Part shown: positions 33,141 through 41,507 of the stretch, in pieces
Position numbering within the stretch: the first letter of the stretch is position 1
Layout: each line of letters starts with the position of its first letter
Assembly (NCBI GenBank): GCA_000753575.1
Contig: JRFF01000010.1
Coordinates: 1-62,950, forward strand
Origin: Candidatus Izimoplasma sp. HR2
GTDB taxonomy: Bacteria; Bacillota_I; Bacilli_A; Izemoplasmatales; Izemoplasmataceae
Length of the DNA: 62,950 nt
Direction: 5' to 3'
Made by a program: the position numbers and the translations under genes
Notes under the pieces: model-generated
Databases searched by the model: none
What the model was told of the DNA's origin: nothing
The model's input: only the letters and a program-made list of their open reading frames with translations

Positions 33141-33360
33141 ACGAAGGGAAGATACAAGTAAATAGTATTTTACAATAATAATGAAAAAGATTTATAGAAT
33201 TGGATTTATTTAAGGATATAAAGAATTAAATTTATTTAATGAAGTGTAGAATTAGATTTATTTAACGAAGTAAAGAATTAGAATTATTAGTTATGAGTAT
33301 TTATATTCATTGAAGTGATTATTATTGAAAATCCTGAATAAGGACTTCCCTTCCATTTTT
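33141..33360 (+). ncRNA. Candidate about 220-nt structured RNA with end-to-end pairing
   Basis: The transcript expected from the promoter starts ACGAAGGGAAG, and its end carries CTTCCCTTC. GAAGGGAAG (33143-33151) and CTTCCCTTC (33345-33353) pair perfectly over nine bases, and the right arm is followed by CATTTTT, which would act as a terminator. Inside are hairpins such as ATGAGTA-TTTA-TATTCAT near 33292 and a run of 26-bp repeats. No reading frame longer than a few codons has a ribosome site. The closing stem recalls 6S-type RNAs, but no family can be named from sequence alone. Confidence 0.5.
33197..33290. repeat. 26-bp tandem repeats inside the candidate RNA
   Basis: Units start at 33197, 33223, 33249 and 33275, each GAATTxxATTTATTTAA followed by a variable nine bases, with the fourth copy partial. 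The 26-base period is not a multiple of three, so the repeats are not translated as a protein repeat. Confidence 0.7.
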
Positions 33361-33382
33361 ATGCATTTAGATGCATATAAAG

Positions 33383-33412
33383 AAAGCATCGGATTATTCC
33401 GATGCTTTTTCT
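33383..33412 (-). terminator. Terminator of mscL
   Basis: Read on the minus strand, AAGCATCGGA pairs with TCCGATGCTT, followed by TCTTT. It overlaps the mscL stop codon. A second small hairpin, TATGCAT-TTAG-ATGCATA, lies just beyond at 33360-33377. Confidence 0.75.
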
Positions 33413-33804
33413 TTTACTTCATCATCACTATCAATTAAATCATCTACAAATTCATCAACTATATCAACTATATCATCAAATTCTTCTTTAAGTTTATTTA
33501 TTATTTTTATTATAGCAAATACAACTACTGCAACAATTAAAAAGTCTAAAGAGTTTTGAATGAATCTACCATAGTAAATAGCGTTTTCTGCAATCCCAGC
33601 TACTTCATCACCTTCAGTAATTACGTATTTAAAGTTTTCGAATCCTTCATCACCAATTACAATACTTATAAGTGGCATTAAGATATCTTTTACAAAACTA
33701 TTAACTATTTTTGTGAAAGCAGTACCTACGACTACAGCGACTGCTAATTCAATTACACTTCCTCTATTAATGAACTTCTTAAATTCTTCTAATAAGTTTT
33801 TCAT
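33394..33804 (-). CDS. mscL: Large-conductance mechanosensitive channel MscL
   Basis: This channel opens under membrane tension to release solutes in hypo-osmotic shock. The 136-residue protein has the amphipathic N-terminal helix (EEFKKFINRGSVIELAVAVVVG), TM1 with ILMPLIS, an extracellular loop and TM2 (DFLIVAVVVFAIIKIINKL). An acidic C-terminal helix ends in the terminator hairpin. It is followed (in transcription order) by its own terminator, and the rhomboid gene lies 15 bases upstream. Confidence 0.96.
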   Translation of the reverse strand: MKNLLEEFKKFINRGSVIELAVAVVVGTAFTKIVNSFVKDILMPLISIVIGDEGFENFKYVITEGDEVAGIAENAIYYGRFIQNSLDFLIVAVVVFAIIKIINKLKEEFDDIVDIVDEFVDDLIDSDDEVKEKASE

Positions 33805-33819
33805 ATTATTCTTCCTTTC

Positions 33820-34509
33820 TTAATAATAATTATCTTCATCAAAATCATTTAACATATCTTCATATGTTTTTGGTTTAAATACTTCTTCAATTAAAGGCGT
33901 CTTTCTACTAATAAGTAAGAATGAAAGAATGAACCCAGATACCAGCCCACCAACGTGGCCAGGTATACTAATCATTGGTGTACTAAAAGTAAATACCATT
34001 TCAATAAAAATTAACGCATATATACTCTTTCTTTCAGGTTTTTTAATTAAATCATGTCTAAATATAGAAATATACAATAAACTTCCTAAGACAGCAAATA
34101 TTGCCCCACTAGCTCCAACTGTAACATCAACATATGGCACAGTTGCGGTTGAGCTATAGACAATGAATAAACTAGCTCCGAGTCCTGCAACTATATAAAG
34201 AATCGCAAATCTAAATGGTTTAATTAATCTTTCTAAAGTACCACTAAGTACAAAGATACCTATAATAGTATTACCTAGGAAATGATCAACACTACCATGT
34301 AGAAACATAACAGTAAATAATCTATAATATTCTCCACTCTTTACTAGTACTGGATCTAGGGCACCTAGATCTAGTAAGACATTAATATCAAATCCTCCAT
34401 TTATGTAGGTAACAAATACCATTATAAATACTGAGAATATTAAGAATGTAGAAACTGGAGATTTTTTATAGTAGTCTTTGAGACTACCATAAGAACTAAA
34501 TATTGACAT
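33820..34509 (-). CDS. Rhomboid family intramembrane serine protease
   Basis: The 229-residue protein has six membrane segments. Catalytic Ser lies in TVGASGAIFA and catalytic His in IPGHVGGLVSG; the HxxxN loop motif is FLHGSVDHFLGN. Substrates are unknown. It lies between the PAP2 phosphatase gene (11 bases upstream) and mscL (15 bases downstream) in one minus-strand run. Confidence 0.93.
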   Translation of the reverse strand: MSIFSSYGSLKDYYKKSPVSTFLIFSVFIMVFVTYINGGFDINVLLDLGALDPVLVKSGEYYRLFTVMFLHGSVDHFLGNTIIGIFVLSGTLERLIKPFRFAILYIVAGLGASLFIVYSSTATVPYVDVTVGASGAIFAVLGSLLYISIFRHDLIKKPERKSIYALIFIEMVFTFSTPMISIPGHVGGLVSGFILSFLLISRKTPLIEEVFKPKTYEDMLNDFDEDNYY

Positions 34510-34520
34510 AATTTCACCCC

Positions 34521-35408
34521 TTAAAAGTTAAACTTTTTAAATGCTTTTGGATAAATCCCAATTCCAATAAATGTTAATAGGAAATATCTAATTGATGATA
34601 AAACATCAAATAGATATGTACCTTCATCTAGATAAGGACTATATAATAGTTTAAGACCAATTTGTAAAGAAATCATTACTGTTATTCCTAAAATAAGTCT
34701 TATTCCTTTTTTAAATTTTGTTGTATCTAAACTAAAGTTAATATATTTCTTTTCATACATTACCGCAAATACCATACCTGTAAGTATTCCAAACCCTTTA
34801 AATAAATCTTCACTACCAAGTAATAGAGTAATAGGTAAAGAAATAATTACAACAATAATATATACTTTATGTAGTAATTCTTGATTACTATTAATTTTAT
34901 TAAAATAGTAATAAAAAGTATATCCTAGTAATAGTCCTAGTAGAGCTGCAACAACAACGTCTTCTAAGTAATGAACACCTAAGTATATTCTAGACATCAT
35001 CATTAATACTACAAGAACTGACACTACAATATAAACCCATTTCTTTTTAAGATAAAACGCAGCTGCGTAAAGAAATGTAGAAAAGATCTGAGTATGTCCA
35101 CTAGGGAATGAATGTCCTGAAGAAGTGGATGGTCTTAAGTTGTTAACTCTATCTGGATATTCAGTAAATGGACGTGGTGCATCAAATATCTCTTTTAAAG
35201 TATTGTTAGTAACCGCAGTTACTGCGAGAGAGATTCCAAGAAATTCTCCGAATTTCTTATCATAAGTCCAATATACAAATCCCATTAAAGCTATAAAGAT
35301 ATATTCTTCACCTAAAAATGAGATGGTATTAAAAAAGAAATCTAAAAATCCATTTTGAAATGATTGAAACCATTCAACAAATTCTATAGTTAGTCCTAAA
35401 ACATACAT
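34521..35408 (-). CDS. PAP2 superfamily membrane phosphatase
   Basis: The phosphatase signature is complete: KEIFDAPRP (K-x6-RP), PSGHTQ and SRIYLGVHYLEDV (SR-x5-H-x3-D). The 295-residue protein has about eight membrane helices, with an additional four-helix C-terminal part beyond the core. It could act on undecaprenyl diphosphate or phosphatidic acid; the locus does not decide. AAGGAGG precedes the ATG. Confidence 0.9.
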   Translation of the reverse strand: MYVLGLTIEFVEWFQSFQNGFLDFFFNTISFLGEEYIFIALMGFVYWTYDKKFGEFLGISLAVTAVTNNTLKEIFDAPRPFTEYPDRVNNLRPSTSSGHSFPSGHTQIFSTFLYAAAFYLKKKWVYIVVSVLVVLMMMSRIYLGVHYLEDVVVAALLGLLLGYTFYYYFNKINSNQELLHKVYIIVVIISLPITLLLGSEDLFKGFGILTGMVFAVMYEKKYINFSLDTTKFKKGIRLILGITVMISLQIGLKLLYSPYLDEGTYLFDVLSSIRYFLLTFIGIGIYPKAFKKFNF

Positions 35409-35569
35409 ATTATTCCTCCTTACGCTATCTATATTTTACTAGATTTGCCTAGTATAAGCAATAGAATAAATACAATGATAGTTAAAGAAAAAAGAATATA
35501 CGTCTAAGTAATAATATGTACGTTGCGATTTATACTCATCTACCAAAATACATAAATTCTAATTTGATA

Positions 35570-35629
35570 GTAACAAAAAAAATAAAGTGTAACACAATTA
35601 TTGTTACTATATAAAAATTATGTTATAAT
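35570..35629 (+). promoter_or_regulatory. AbiE-like operon promoter with GTAACA half-sites
   Basis: TTGTTA at 35601-35606 and TATAAT at 35624-35629 are 17 bases apart. GTAACA occurs at 35570 and 35589 and inverted as TGTTAC at 35602-35607, so a palindrome GTAACA-N7-TGTTAC overlaps the -35. AbiEi proteins repress their own operon by binding inverted repeats here (family knowledge). Confidence 0.65.
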
Positions 35630-35651
35630 ACATTTACAAGGAGGTATATAT

Positions 35652-36623
35652 ATGATTAGAAATATTGTAAAAGAGTATATAAGTCTATATTTTGATACTA
35701 AATATTCAGACAAAACAATTGATAAAAAACAACTAAGCAATATAATAAAACTTAGATTTAAGTTTGAGATTTTTAATATATTAGAAAAAACTTTTATTAT
35801 TTTATATGATTCAGAAAATCTATTTAGCACTAAATTCTTAATTTCAGTCAAAAGACAATTAGAAAATAAAGGTTTTCCAAATGTTATATTTGTGTATGAA
35901 TTTTTAAGTGCTTATCAAAGAAATGCACTTATAAAGAATAATGTTTCTTTTATAGTTCCAAATAGGCACATGTATATAAGAGAACTAGCATTATCATTTA
36001 ATGAATATTCTAGCAACCCAAACAAAGTTTATGAGAAATTGAGTACTGGAGCTCAATATTTATTACTATCTTTATTAGTAATGAAAGATATTCCTAACAC
36101 ATTAGTAGAAATTGCAATGAAAACTAATGTTAGTAGAATGTCTGCATCAAGAGGTATTAATGAATTAGTTTATTTTAAGCTAGTTATATATGAAAAAACA
36201 TTAAAAGTTAGCCCTATTAGGTTTAATGGTACAAAAGTTAATGTTTTTGAGCATGCAAAAAAATATATGAAGAATCCAATTAAAGAAGTTGTTTATTTGA
36301 ATAAAGGAATAATAAATAATCTTCCTGAAAGCTTTATAAAATCTGGGATTAGTGCTTTGTCCGAAATTAGTAATATTTATAATGATGAACATGTCTATGC
36401 AATTGAAAGTAGACATTGGACTGATATAATTGATGATTATAAAAAAGTATATCAAGGTGAAAAAGATGTTGTTAAAGTAGAAGTTTGGAAATCATTAATA
36501 CCCAAATATAACAATGAAATAAATCCTTTAGCACTATATTTTTCTTTAGAAGATGATAATAGTGAGAGAGTAGAGTTTGAATTAAAAGATTTAATACTGA
36601 AAATTTTAACTGAAGGAGAATAA
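35652..36623 (+). CDS. AbiEi-like winged-helix regulator/antitoxin
   Basis: The 323-residue protein has an N-terminal domain of unknown type and a central winged helix (VEIAMKTNVSRMSASRGINE at about residues 155-175). A C-terminal part (IKSGISALSEISNI...VYAIESRHW) resembles the C-terminal domain of AbiEi-type antitoxins. It precedes a nucleotidyltransferase gene by three bases, the AbiE gene order. The ATG at 35652 follows AAGGAGG; the longer frame from 35601 runs through the promoter. Confidence 0.65.
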   Translation: MIRNIVKEYISLYFDTKYSDKTIDKKQLSNIIKLRFKFEIFNILEKTFIILYDSENLFSTKFLISVKRQLENKGFPNVIFVYEFLSAYQRNALIKNNVSFIVPNRHMYIRELALSFNEYSSNPNKVYEKLSTGAQYLLLSLLVMKDIPNTLVEIAMKTNVSRMSASRGINELVYFKLVIYEKTLKVSPIRFNGTKVNVFEHAKKYMKNPIKEVVYLNKGIINNLPESFIKSGISALSEISNIYNDEHVYAIESRHWTDIIDDYKKVYQGEKDVVKVEVWKSLIPKYNNEINPLALYFSLEDDNSERVEFELKDLILKILTEGE

Positions 36624-36626
36624 TAT

Positions 36627-37376
36627 ATGATTAAGGGATTAAAATTCTTTAGGGATTTTTTTAATGATTATCAAGAACAATACATTCTTATTGGAGGTAG
36701 TGCTTCCTATCTGACTTTACAAGAAGAAGGAATTCAATTTAGAGTTACTAAAGACTTAGATATAATAATAGTGATTGAAGTTCTATCAAAAGATTTTGTA
36801 TCAAAGTTTTGGGAATTTATTAAAATTGGTGGATACCAGTATGTAAAGCCAAGTGGAAATATAAACTTCTATCGTTTTCAAAAACCCACGAATGATATAT
36901 TTCCATTTATGATTGAAATTCTTTCAAGAGAACCTAATGTATTAGGTAAAATACCAGAGGGGAATATATTTAGGATGAGTATCGAAGAAGAGATAGTGAG
37001 TTTATCTGCGATTCTACTTAATTCAACGTATTATAATTTCATCTTAGAAAACACCAGAAACTTTGATGGAATTAATATTGTTAGTGATTTATGTTTGATT
37101 GCTCTAAAAGTAAGGGCATATCTAGATTTAAGTAATCGCAAAAAAAATGGCGAAACAATAAAATCAGGAGATATAAAAAAACATAAAAACGACATTTTCA
37201 GACTGTCACAACTCTTATCAGGAAATTCTAAAATAAGTGCTCCTAAATTAATTGTTGATGATATTATAAACTTCATTAATGAAATGAGAGAAACAGAAAT
37301 ATCTTTAAGAGATTTAAATATTGTTGGAACAAAGAAGTATTATCTAGATCAAATAGAAAAAATCTTTGGACACTAA
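36627..37376 (+). CDS. AbiEii-like nucleotidyltransferase toxin
   Basis: The 249-residue protein carries the polymerase-beta nucleotidyltransferase motifs GGSAS (23-27) and D43/D45 (TKDLDIII) near the N-terminus, followed by a helical domain. AbiEii/MenT toxins add nucleotides to tRNA or other RNA acceptor ends (family knowledge). Pairing with an AbiEi-like regulator suggests a type IV-like toxin-antitoxin or phage-exclusion module. The family match is distant, so the acceptor is unknown. Confidence 0.68.
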   Translation: MIKGLKFFRDFFNDYQEQYILIGGSASYLTLQEEGIQFRVTKDLDIIIVIEVLSKDFVSKFWEFIKIGGYQYVKPSGNINFYRFQKPTNDIFPFMIEILSREPNVLGKIPEGNIFRMSIEEEIVSLSAILLNSTYYNFILENTRNFDGINIVSDLCLIALKVRAYLDLSNRKKNGETIKSGDIKKHKNDIFRLSQLLSGNSKISAPKLIVDDIINFINEMRETEISLRDLNIVGTKKYYLDQIEKIFGH

Positions 37377-37397
37377 TTTCTCTAAGAATTCTCAAAT

Positions 37398-37437
37398 AAA
37401 AAAGTAAACATTTGAAAATTAAAGTTTACTTTTTTTT
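37398..37437 (+). terminator. Terminator of the AbiE-like operon
   Basis: AAAAAAGTAAAC pairs with GTTTACTTTTTT around a 14-base loop, ending in eight T. Confidence 0.85.
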
Positions 37438-37452
37438 GTTTAAATTATAGTT

Positions 37453-37659
37453 CTACATTTTAATATGTAGTGGTTCTATTTCACATTCATCTTTTTGTGG
37501 TGTGTCTCTTACTGAGCAAGAAGGTGCATTACATGTACTACACTTGTCAGCTGGTTCAACACCGTCAGGTACGGGTGTATTCTTATTCATTAAATAAGTT
37601 AGGAGATACAATCCTATAATAAATGTTAATAGTCCAGAGATTACAAAGAATCCTTCCAT
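37453..37659 (-). CDS. Membrane-anchored cysteine-rich small protein
   Basis: This is a 68-residue protein with one N-terminal helix (residues 3-23) and a cytoplasmic or surface tail with C40, C43, C48 and C59 (KCSTCNAPSC, then DECE). The layout resembles NqrM/DUF539-type assembly proteins, but the CGGLG motif of that family is missing, so I leave the function open. GAGGAG precedes the ATG. Confidence 0.65.
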   Translation of the reverse strand: MEGFFVISGLLTFIIGLYLLTYLMNKNTPVPDGVEPADKCSTCNAPSCSVRDTPQKDECEIEPLHIKM

Positions 37660-37798
37660 AATATCAGCTCCTCACAGGTATTATATAATGATTTATTAAT
37701 AAGTAATAGTGATTTACCTATATTTATAAATAAATGTATATAACAAATATTAGTGATTAATAGTTTTGATCATACAACTATCCTCATAGTTCTAGGAC

Positions 37799-37852
37799 AA
37801 ATGCAAAAAAAATGCATTTAACTTTGACTTTAAATTGAACTTGTGCTATAAT
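37799..37852 (+). promoter_or_regulatory. Promoter and palindrome of the ATPase-RloB-pseudocyclase operon
   Basis: TTGACT at 37824-37829, a 17-base spacer and TATAAT at 37847-37852 with upstream TGC form a strong promoter. AAATGCA-A7-TGCATTT at 37799-37819 ends five bases before the -35 and could be an operator. Confidence 0.75.
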
Positions 37853-37875
37853 TCCTTTGTAAAGAGGTGATTGTT

Positions 37876-39153
37876 ATGATTTTAAATTATAAAGTTTCGA
37901 ATTTTGCATTATTTAATGAACAAATAGAACTAGATATGCGTAAACGAAAAGGTGAAAAAAACAATGCTAACTGCATTAACTTTAATCATGATAAAATATT
38001 AAAATCATCAATAATATATGGTGCAAACAATAGTGGAAAATCAAAATTTTTGAAATCTATTGCTGTCCTTAGAGATATAGTGAAAAAAGGTAATTTGGAT
38101 AATTTTAATTTTGATATATATGCTAATTTCTTGCATGAAGAAAGAAAACCAATTGAATTTGAAGTTGAATTTTACGATATTGAAACAGATTGCAACTATG
38201 TTTATGGATTAGAGATACATGGTGCAAATGACATTGTAGAGTATTATTTAAAAGACACTGATATGATTTTTTATAACTCATCAAATGAAAAAGAAACAAG
38301 CAATAGATTAAATGATTTAGAGAAAGATATATTAAATCGATTATCTGAAGGTATATTATTTTTCTCTAACTATACAAAATTCATTAAAAAGTATAATAAA
38401 GTTTTTGAACCTCTACAAAGATTTTTTAAAAAAATAAGATATGTTGATTTTTCGTTTAGTGACCCTACTAAAACCTTGATGTATTTACAATTAGAAAAAG
38501 AAATTTTATCAGATTCAACATATTCAAGCCTTTATAATACACTAATAAGAAGTGCTGATATAAGTCTTGACGGTAAAGTCTATATAGAAGAGGCTATTCC
38601 AAGTAGTAATGGTAAAGTTAATGATGTTTCTTTAAATTTAATTGAAGATTTACAAAGAATACAATCATTATATACAAAATATAGTGGTGATAATATTAAT
38701 AAAGCATCGATATTCTTTGATTCAATAGGAACACAAAGATTCTCAAGAATAATAATTGAAGTGATTGGGGCATTAAAAGAAAATAGAATACTACTTATAG
38801 ATGAAATAGATAACTCATTACACTATAAACTTGTAAATGAAATTATTCACTTTATTCATAACTATAAAGATTCTAATGCTCAATTCTTAATGACTTCACA
38901 CGATGTAAAACTCATCGATTCTAGTCTTTTTAGAAAAGAACAAATTAATATAATATCAAGAACAAAGGATAATGTAGAATTGTATTCACTTGCTGAATTC
39001 AAATCTAACTCAGATGTTGATTTAAGACCTAATGCAAATTTTGAAAAGTTTTATACAGAAGGAAAATTCGGTGGAATACCAGACCCTAATTTTTATGATG
39101 CCATAAAAGCTTATGAAGAAACATTACAGAAAAAATTCGATAAAAAGAACTAA
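37876..39153 (+). CDS. AbiLi/RloA-like AAA ATPase
   Basis: The 425-residue ATPase has Walker A GANNSGKSK near residue 49, Walker B LLIDEIDNSLH near 305 and a TSHD switch (LMTSHDVKLID). The pattern is the AAA_15/AAA_21 type found in RloA and AbiLi. It overlaps the RloB gene by 41 bases in another frame, implying coupled expression. AGAGGTGA supports the ATG at 37876. The pair is an AbiL-like phage-defence module by family; here a third gene is added. Confidence 0.82.
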   Translation: MILNYKVSNFALFNEQIELDMRKRKGEKNNANCINFNHDKILKSSIIYGANNSGKSKFLKSIAVLRDIVKKGNLDNFNFDIYANFLHEERKPIEFEVEFYDIETDCNYVYGLEIHGANDIVEYYLKDTDMIFYNSSNEKETSNRLNDLEKDILNRLSEGILFFSNYTKFIKKYNKVFEPLQRFFKKIRYVDFSFSDPTKTLMYLQLEKEILSDSTYSSLYNTLIRSADISLDGKVYIEEAIPSSNGKVNDVSLNLIEDLQRIQSLYTKYSGDNINKASIFFDSIGTQRFSRIIIEVIGALKENRILLIDEIDNSLHYKLVNEIIHFIHNYKDSNAQFLMTSHDVKLIDSSLFRKEQINIISRTKDNVELYSLAEFKSNSDVDLRPNANFEKFYTEGKFGGIPDPNFYDAIKAYEETLQKKFDKKN

Positions 39154-39709
39154 CCGAAGAATAAAAACTCCTGTAAAAATTTATGTAGAAGGGCAAACAG
39201 AAATATCATATTTCAAACATCTTAATGATCTAGAGTATTTTACTAATTTAGCAATAAAGACTGTAAAAGGTCCTTTTGAAAAATTCATTTATGATACAAA
39301 TGAGCTAAAATACTTAATAGTTGACATAGATAATAAACAATCAAAGCAAAGAAAAGAATATGACAAATTAACTCAGATCACAAAAGATGAAAGAGTATTT
39401 TTCAATAACTACTCGTTTGAAACTTGGCTTTTACTACATAAAAATAAAAATGTGAAAAAAGTGTTAAAGCACCACTCATATGACCTAGAGATGAAAAGAA
39501 CGTATAATGTAATTTCTTGGTCAGAAAACAAAAGTAAAAAACAATTAAATAAGATCAATAAACAAATTAGTAAAAAGGATATAAAAGTAGCTATAAATAA
39601 TTCAAAAGTTATAGAAAACCATATTCCCTTCACAAATCCTTCATCAAATATGAGAAAATTATTTGACGAACTTAGCCGTCTAAATATGAAAGGAAGAAAT
39701 AATGTATAA
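39113..39709 (+). CDS. RloB/AbiLii family protein
   Basis: The 198-residue protein starts with a basic region (KKHYRKNSIKRTNRRIK). It has the RloB/TOPRIM-like elements KIYVEGQTEISYF, LIVDIDNKQ and the NNYSFETWLLLH motif typical of RloB. A C-terminal PSSNMRKLFDEL closes the domain. RloB partners AAA ATPases in AbiL and in some RM-linked islands; it is thought to be a nuclease effector. It overlaps the ATPase by 41 bases and the cyclase-like gene by eight. Confidence 0.85.
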   Translation: MKKHYRKNSIKRTNRRIKTPVKIYVEGQTEISYFKHLNDLEYFTNLAIKTVKGPFEKFIYDTNELKYLIVDIDNKQSKQRKEYDKLTQITKDERVFFNNYSFETWLLLHKNKNVKKVLKHHSYDLEMKRTYNVISWSENKSKKQLNKINKQISKKDIKVAINNSKVIENHIPFTNPSSNMRKLFDELSRLNMKGRNNV

Positions 39710-40433
39710 TTATATTAATGGTAAAAAGAGAATATTAAATATTCTATCCAATAATACTAAAGTAGAAGCAAAAAAAAGTATTCCAAAGTCTGAAAAAAAT
39801 TTTAATTATGCAAATGGAATTAAGTCATGGATATCAGTAATAAATATAAATATATCAAATTATGATAAAATTATAAAAAACGATAATACAGTATTGGTTG
39901 CTAAAGTACTAAAATCATTTTCAACCGAAGTTATAGATATACTAAATTCAGATGATTTAATTAGAAAAATCGGAGTAGAAGGAAATCATATATATGCAAT
40001 ATATTCTACTCCATATAAAAACAATATTCATGAAGTGGCTTTGTTACTTGGATTATTAAATACATATATGTTAATGCTTAATAAGATTTTGGAACAAAAG
40101 AAAATAATAAAAATAAAATACAAAATTGGAATGTCATCTGGAGAAGACATTGTGGTTAGAGCACACAAAAAAGAAACCGAAGTTGCAGGAGAGGTATTTA
40201 GCCAAAAGTTATGGATTGGTAATGCATTATACAGAGCTATTAATTTATCAAAACTTAAATCTAAAGAATCTATTATAGTAGATTCGATGTCATACAAAAA
40301 CTTCATTGATGAATGGGAAAAAATAAATAGTGATTGTAAAGAATGGTTTAAAAAAGTTGATGACTACTATGTAGCAGATATAGTAAGGATTAAATTTGAT
40401 GCATGGATAGATGAAGGAATGTCAACTATATAA
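39702..40433 (+). CDS. PycC-like class III nucleotide cyclase homologue lacking both metal Asp
   Basis: The 243-residue protein resembles Pycsar pyrimidine cyclases along its whole length: MYNYxxGKxRxLxIL start, W43, the FSTEVIDIL helix, IRKIGVEG...YAIYSTP, KIGMSSGEDIVV, the WIGNALYRAINLSKL helix and a C-terminal W-I-D-E-G-M. In PycC the metal ions are held by Asp in VDIR and GD. Here these positions are N50 (ININ) and N95 (EGNHIYAIY), so cyclisation is not expected. It ends the operon with ATPase and RloB. A sensor or decoy role for phage nucleotides is possible (inference). Confidence 0.8.
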   Translation: MYNYINGKKRILNILSNNTKVEAKKSIPKSEKNFNYANGIKSWISVININISNYDKIIKNDNTVLVAKVLKSFSTEVIDILNSDDLIRKIGVEGNHIYAIYSTPYKNNIHEVALLLGLLNTYMLMLNKILEQKKIIKIKYKIGMSSGEDIVVRAHKKETEVAGEVFSQKLWIGNALYRAINLSKLKSKESIIVDSMSYKNFIDEWEKINSDCKEWFKKVDDYYVADIVRIKFDAWIDEGMSTI

Positions 40434-40465
40434 AAAAACTCAGGAAAATTTTCTGAGTTTTTATT
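40434..40465. terminator. Terminator between the defence operon and the lipoate-ligase-like gene
   Basis: AAAACTCAG/CTGAGTTTT with GAAAATTTT between arms; T run on the plus strand and A run on the other side allow use by both convergent genes. Confidence 0.8.
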
Positions 40466-41418
40466 TAAAATAATAGTGTTTCAATTAGTTTATCAATATC
40501 AATTGTTGTACAAAATCGAAGTCTTTCCTTAAGTGATTTTTCATCAAATCTAGAACCCTCTAGTCCTTTTACTAGAGCCATTACATTCTCAAATGAATCT
40601 ATTGATACTCTATTGATTATTCCTTTTTCAACTATTAATGTAATCATCATTCTATTATCAAATTCTTTTTTGATTATGAATTTAGGTGATTCACCATAGT
40701 TCCATTCCCATGTAGAGTATTTTTCTTTTGCTATTTTTTTAATTTTTGTTTTATCAATATAATCTAATTTATATTGTTTATCAATTAAGTCTTCACCAAT
40801 TAGTTTATCTAATAAGTATTTTTTAAATTGTTTTATTGATAGATCTTCCTTTAAATATTCTTTTATATTTGTAATACCGTTATGTTTTGTTTTAACTATA
40901 TCATATTCAAACTCACTTTTAGTTGGTATTTCAATTACCTGATCTAGTTTCTCAAGATTAGTATTAAAGAATAATACTCCATGATGAATCATTTTATTTC
41001 GATGATAAGTTTGTGTATTCGCAGAAATTCTTAAACCTTCTAAACAAATATCTCCATCACTTTCAAGATGACTAGGAACACCAAGTTCATTTAAGATTTT
41101 AACGATAGGATCTAAAAAGATATTATATCTATCAAAATTCTCTTTAACATCTCTCACAATAAAAGAGTAGTTAATTGTTCCAAGGTCATGATAGATTGTT
41201 TCTCCAAAAGTAAGTCTCCTAAACATAGGAATCTTATTTTTATGAGTATATGGACAATTTACTTCTCTAAAAGGGTTTTGATCTCTTCCTATAATAACAG
41301 AATTTTTATTTTGCCAAATTAAAAGAATATCCTCATTGATATGTAAGTGTTTAAAGACATATTCTTCTAACGCTAAATTATAAAGTGGATCAGTTTCATT
41401 ATTAATAATTGTAAGCAT
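40465..41418 (-). CDS. Lipoate-protein ligase family protein with altered active site
   Basis: The 317-residue protein has the LplA fold markers (RRL, IYHDLGTINYSF, IHHGVLFFNTN) and a C-terminal LplA-C-like domain. The usual RR-x-SGGG loop reads RRLTFGE (F71 and E73 replace Gly), and the catalytic Lys of DGxKxSG is Arg in EGLRISAN (R130). Either this lineage uses a modified ligase or the protein is a paralogue with another substrate. GGGAG lies before the ATG. Stop and terminator are shared with the convergent operon. Confidence 0.78.
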   Translation of the reverse strand: MLTIINNETDPLYNLALEEYVFKHLHINEDILLIWQNKNSVIIGRDQNPFREVNCPYTHKNKIPMFRRLTFGETIYHDLGTINYSFIVRDVKENFDRYNIFLDPIVKILNELGVPSHLESDGDICLEGLRISANTQTYHRNKMIHHGVLFFNTNLEKLDQVIEIPTKSEFEYDIVKTKHNGITNIKEYLKEDLSIKQFKKYLLDKLIGEDLIDKQYKLDYIDKTKIKKIAKEKYSTWEWNYGESPKFIIKKEFDNRMMITLIVEKGIINRVSIDSFENVMALVKGLEGSRFDEKSLKERLRFCTTIDIDKLIETLLF

Positions 41419-41507
41419 AACGTCACTCCCTCATCTCTTTATTCAATTTTATAATAAATATGTTTAAAAAGCAAAAAAGAAACGACATTAATTTTAGTTA
41501 TGTTTAT

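Noticed and set aside
33197-33290. 26-bp repeats as a CRISPR array
   Set aside because: The repeats are directly adjacent with no unique spacers, are imperfect, and have no cas genes nearby.
33371-33559. Ser/Thr-rich plus-strand frame overlapping mscL
   Set aside because: It is antisense to the clear mscL gene, has no ribosome site and a low-complexity composition typical of a shadow frame.
39702-40433. Active adenylate or guanylate cyclase
   Set aside because: Both metal-binding Asp positions are Asn in an otherwise well-conserved PycC-like sequence.
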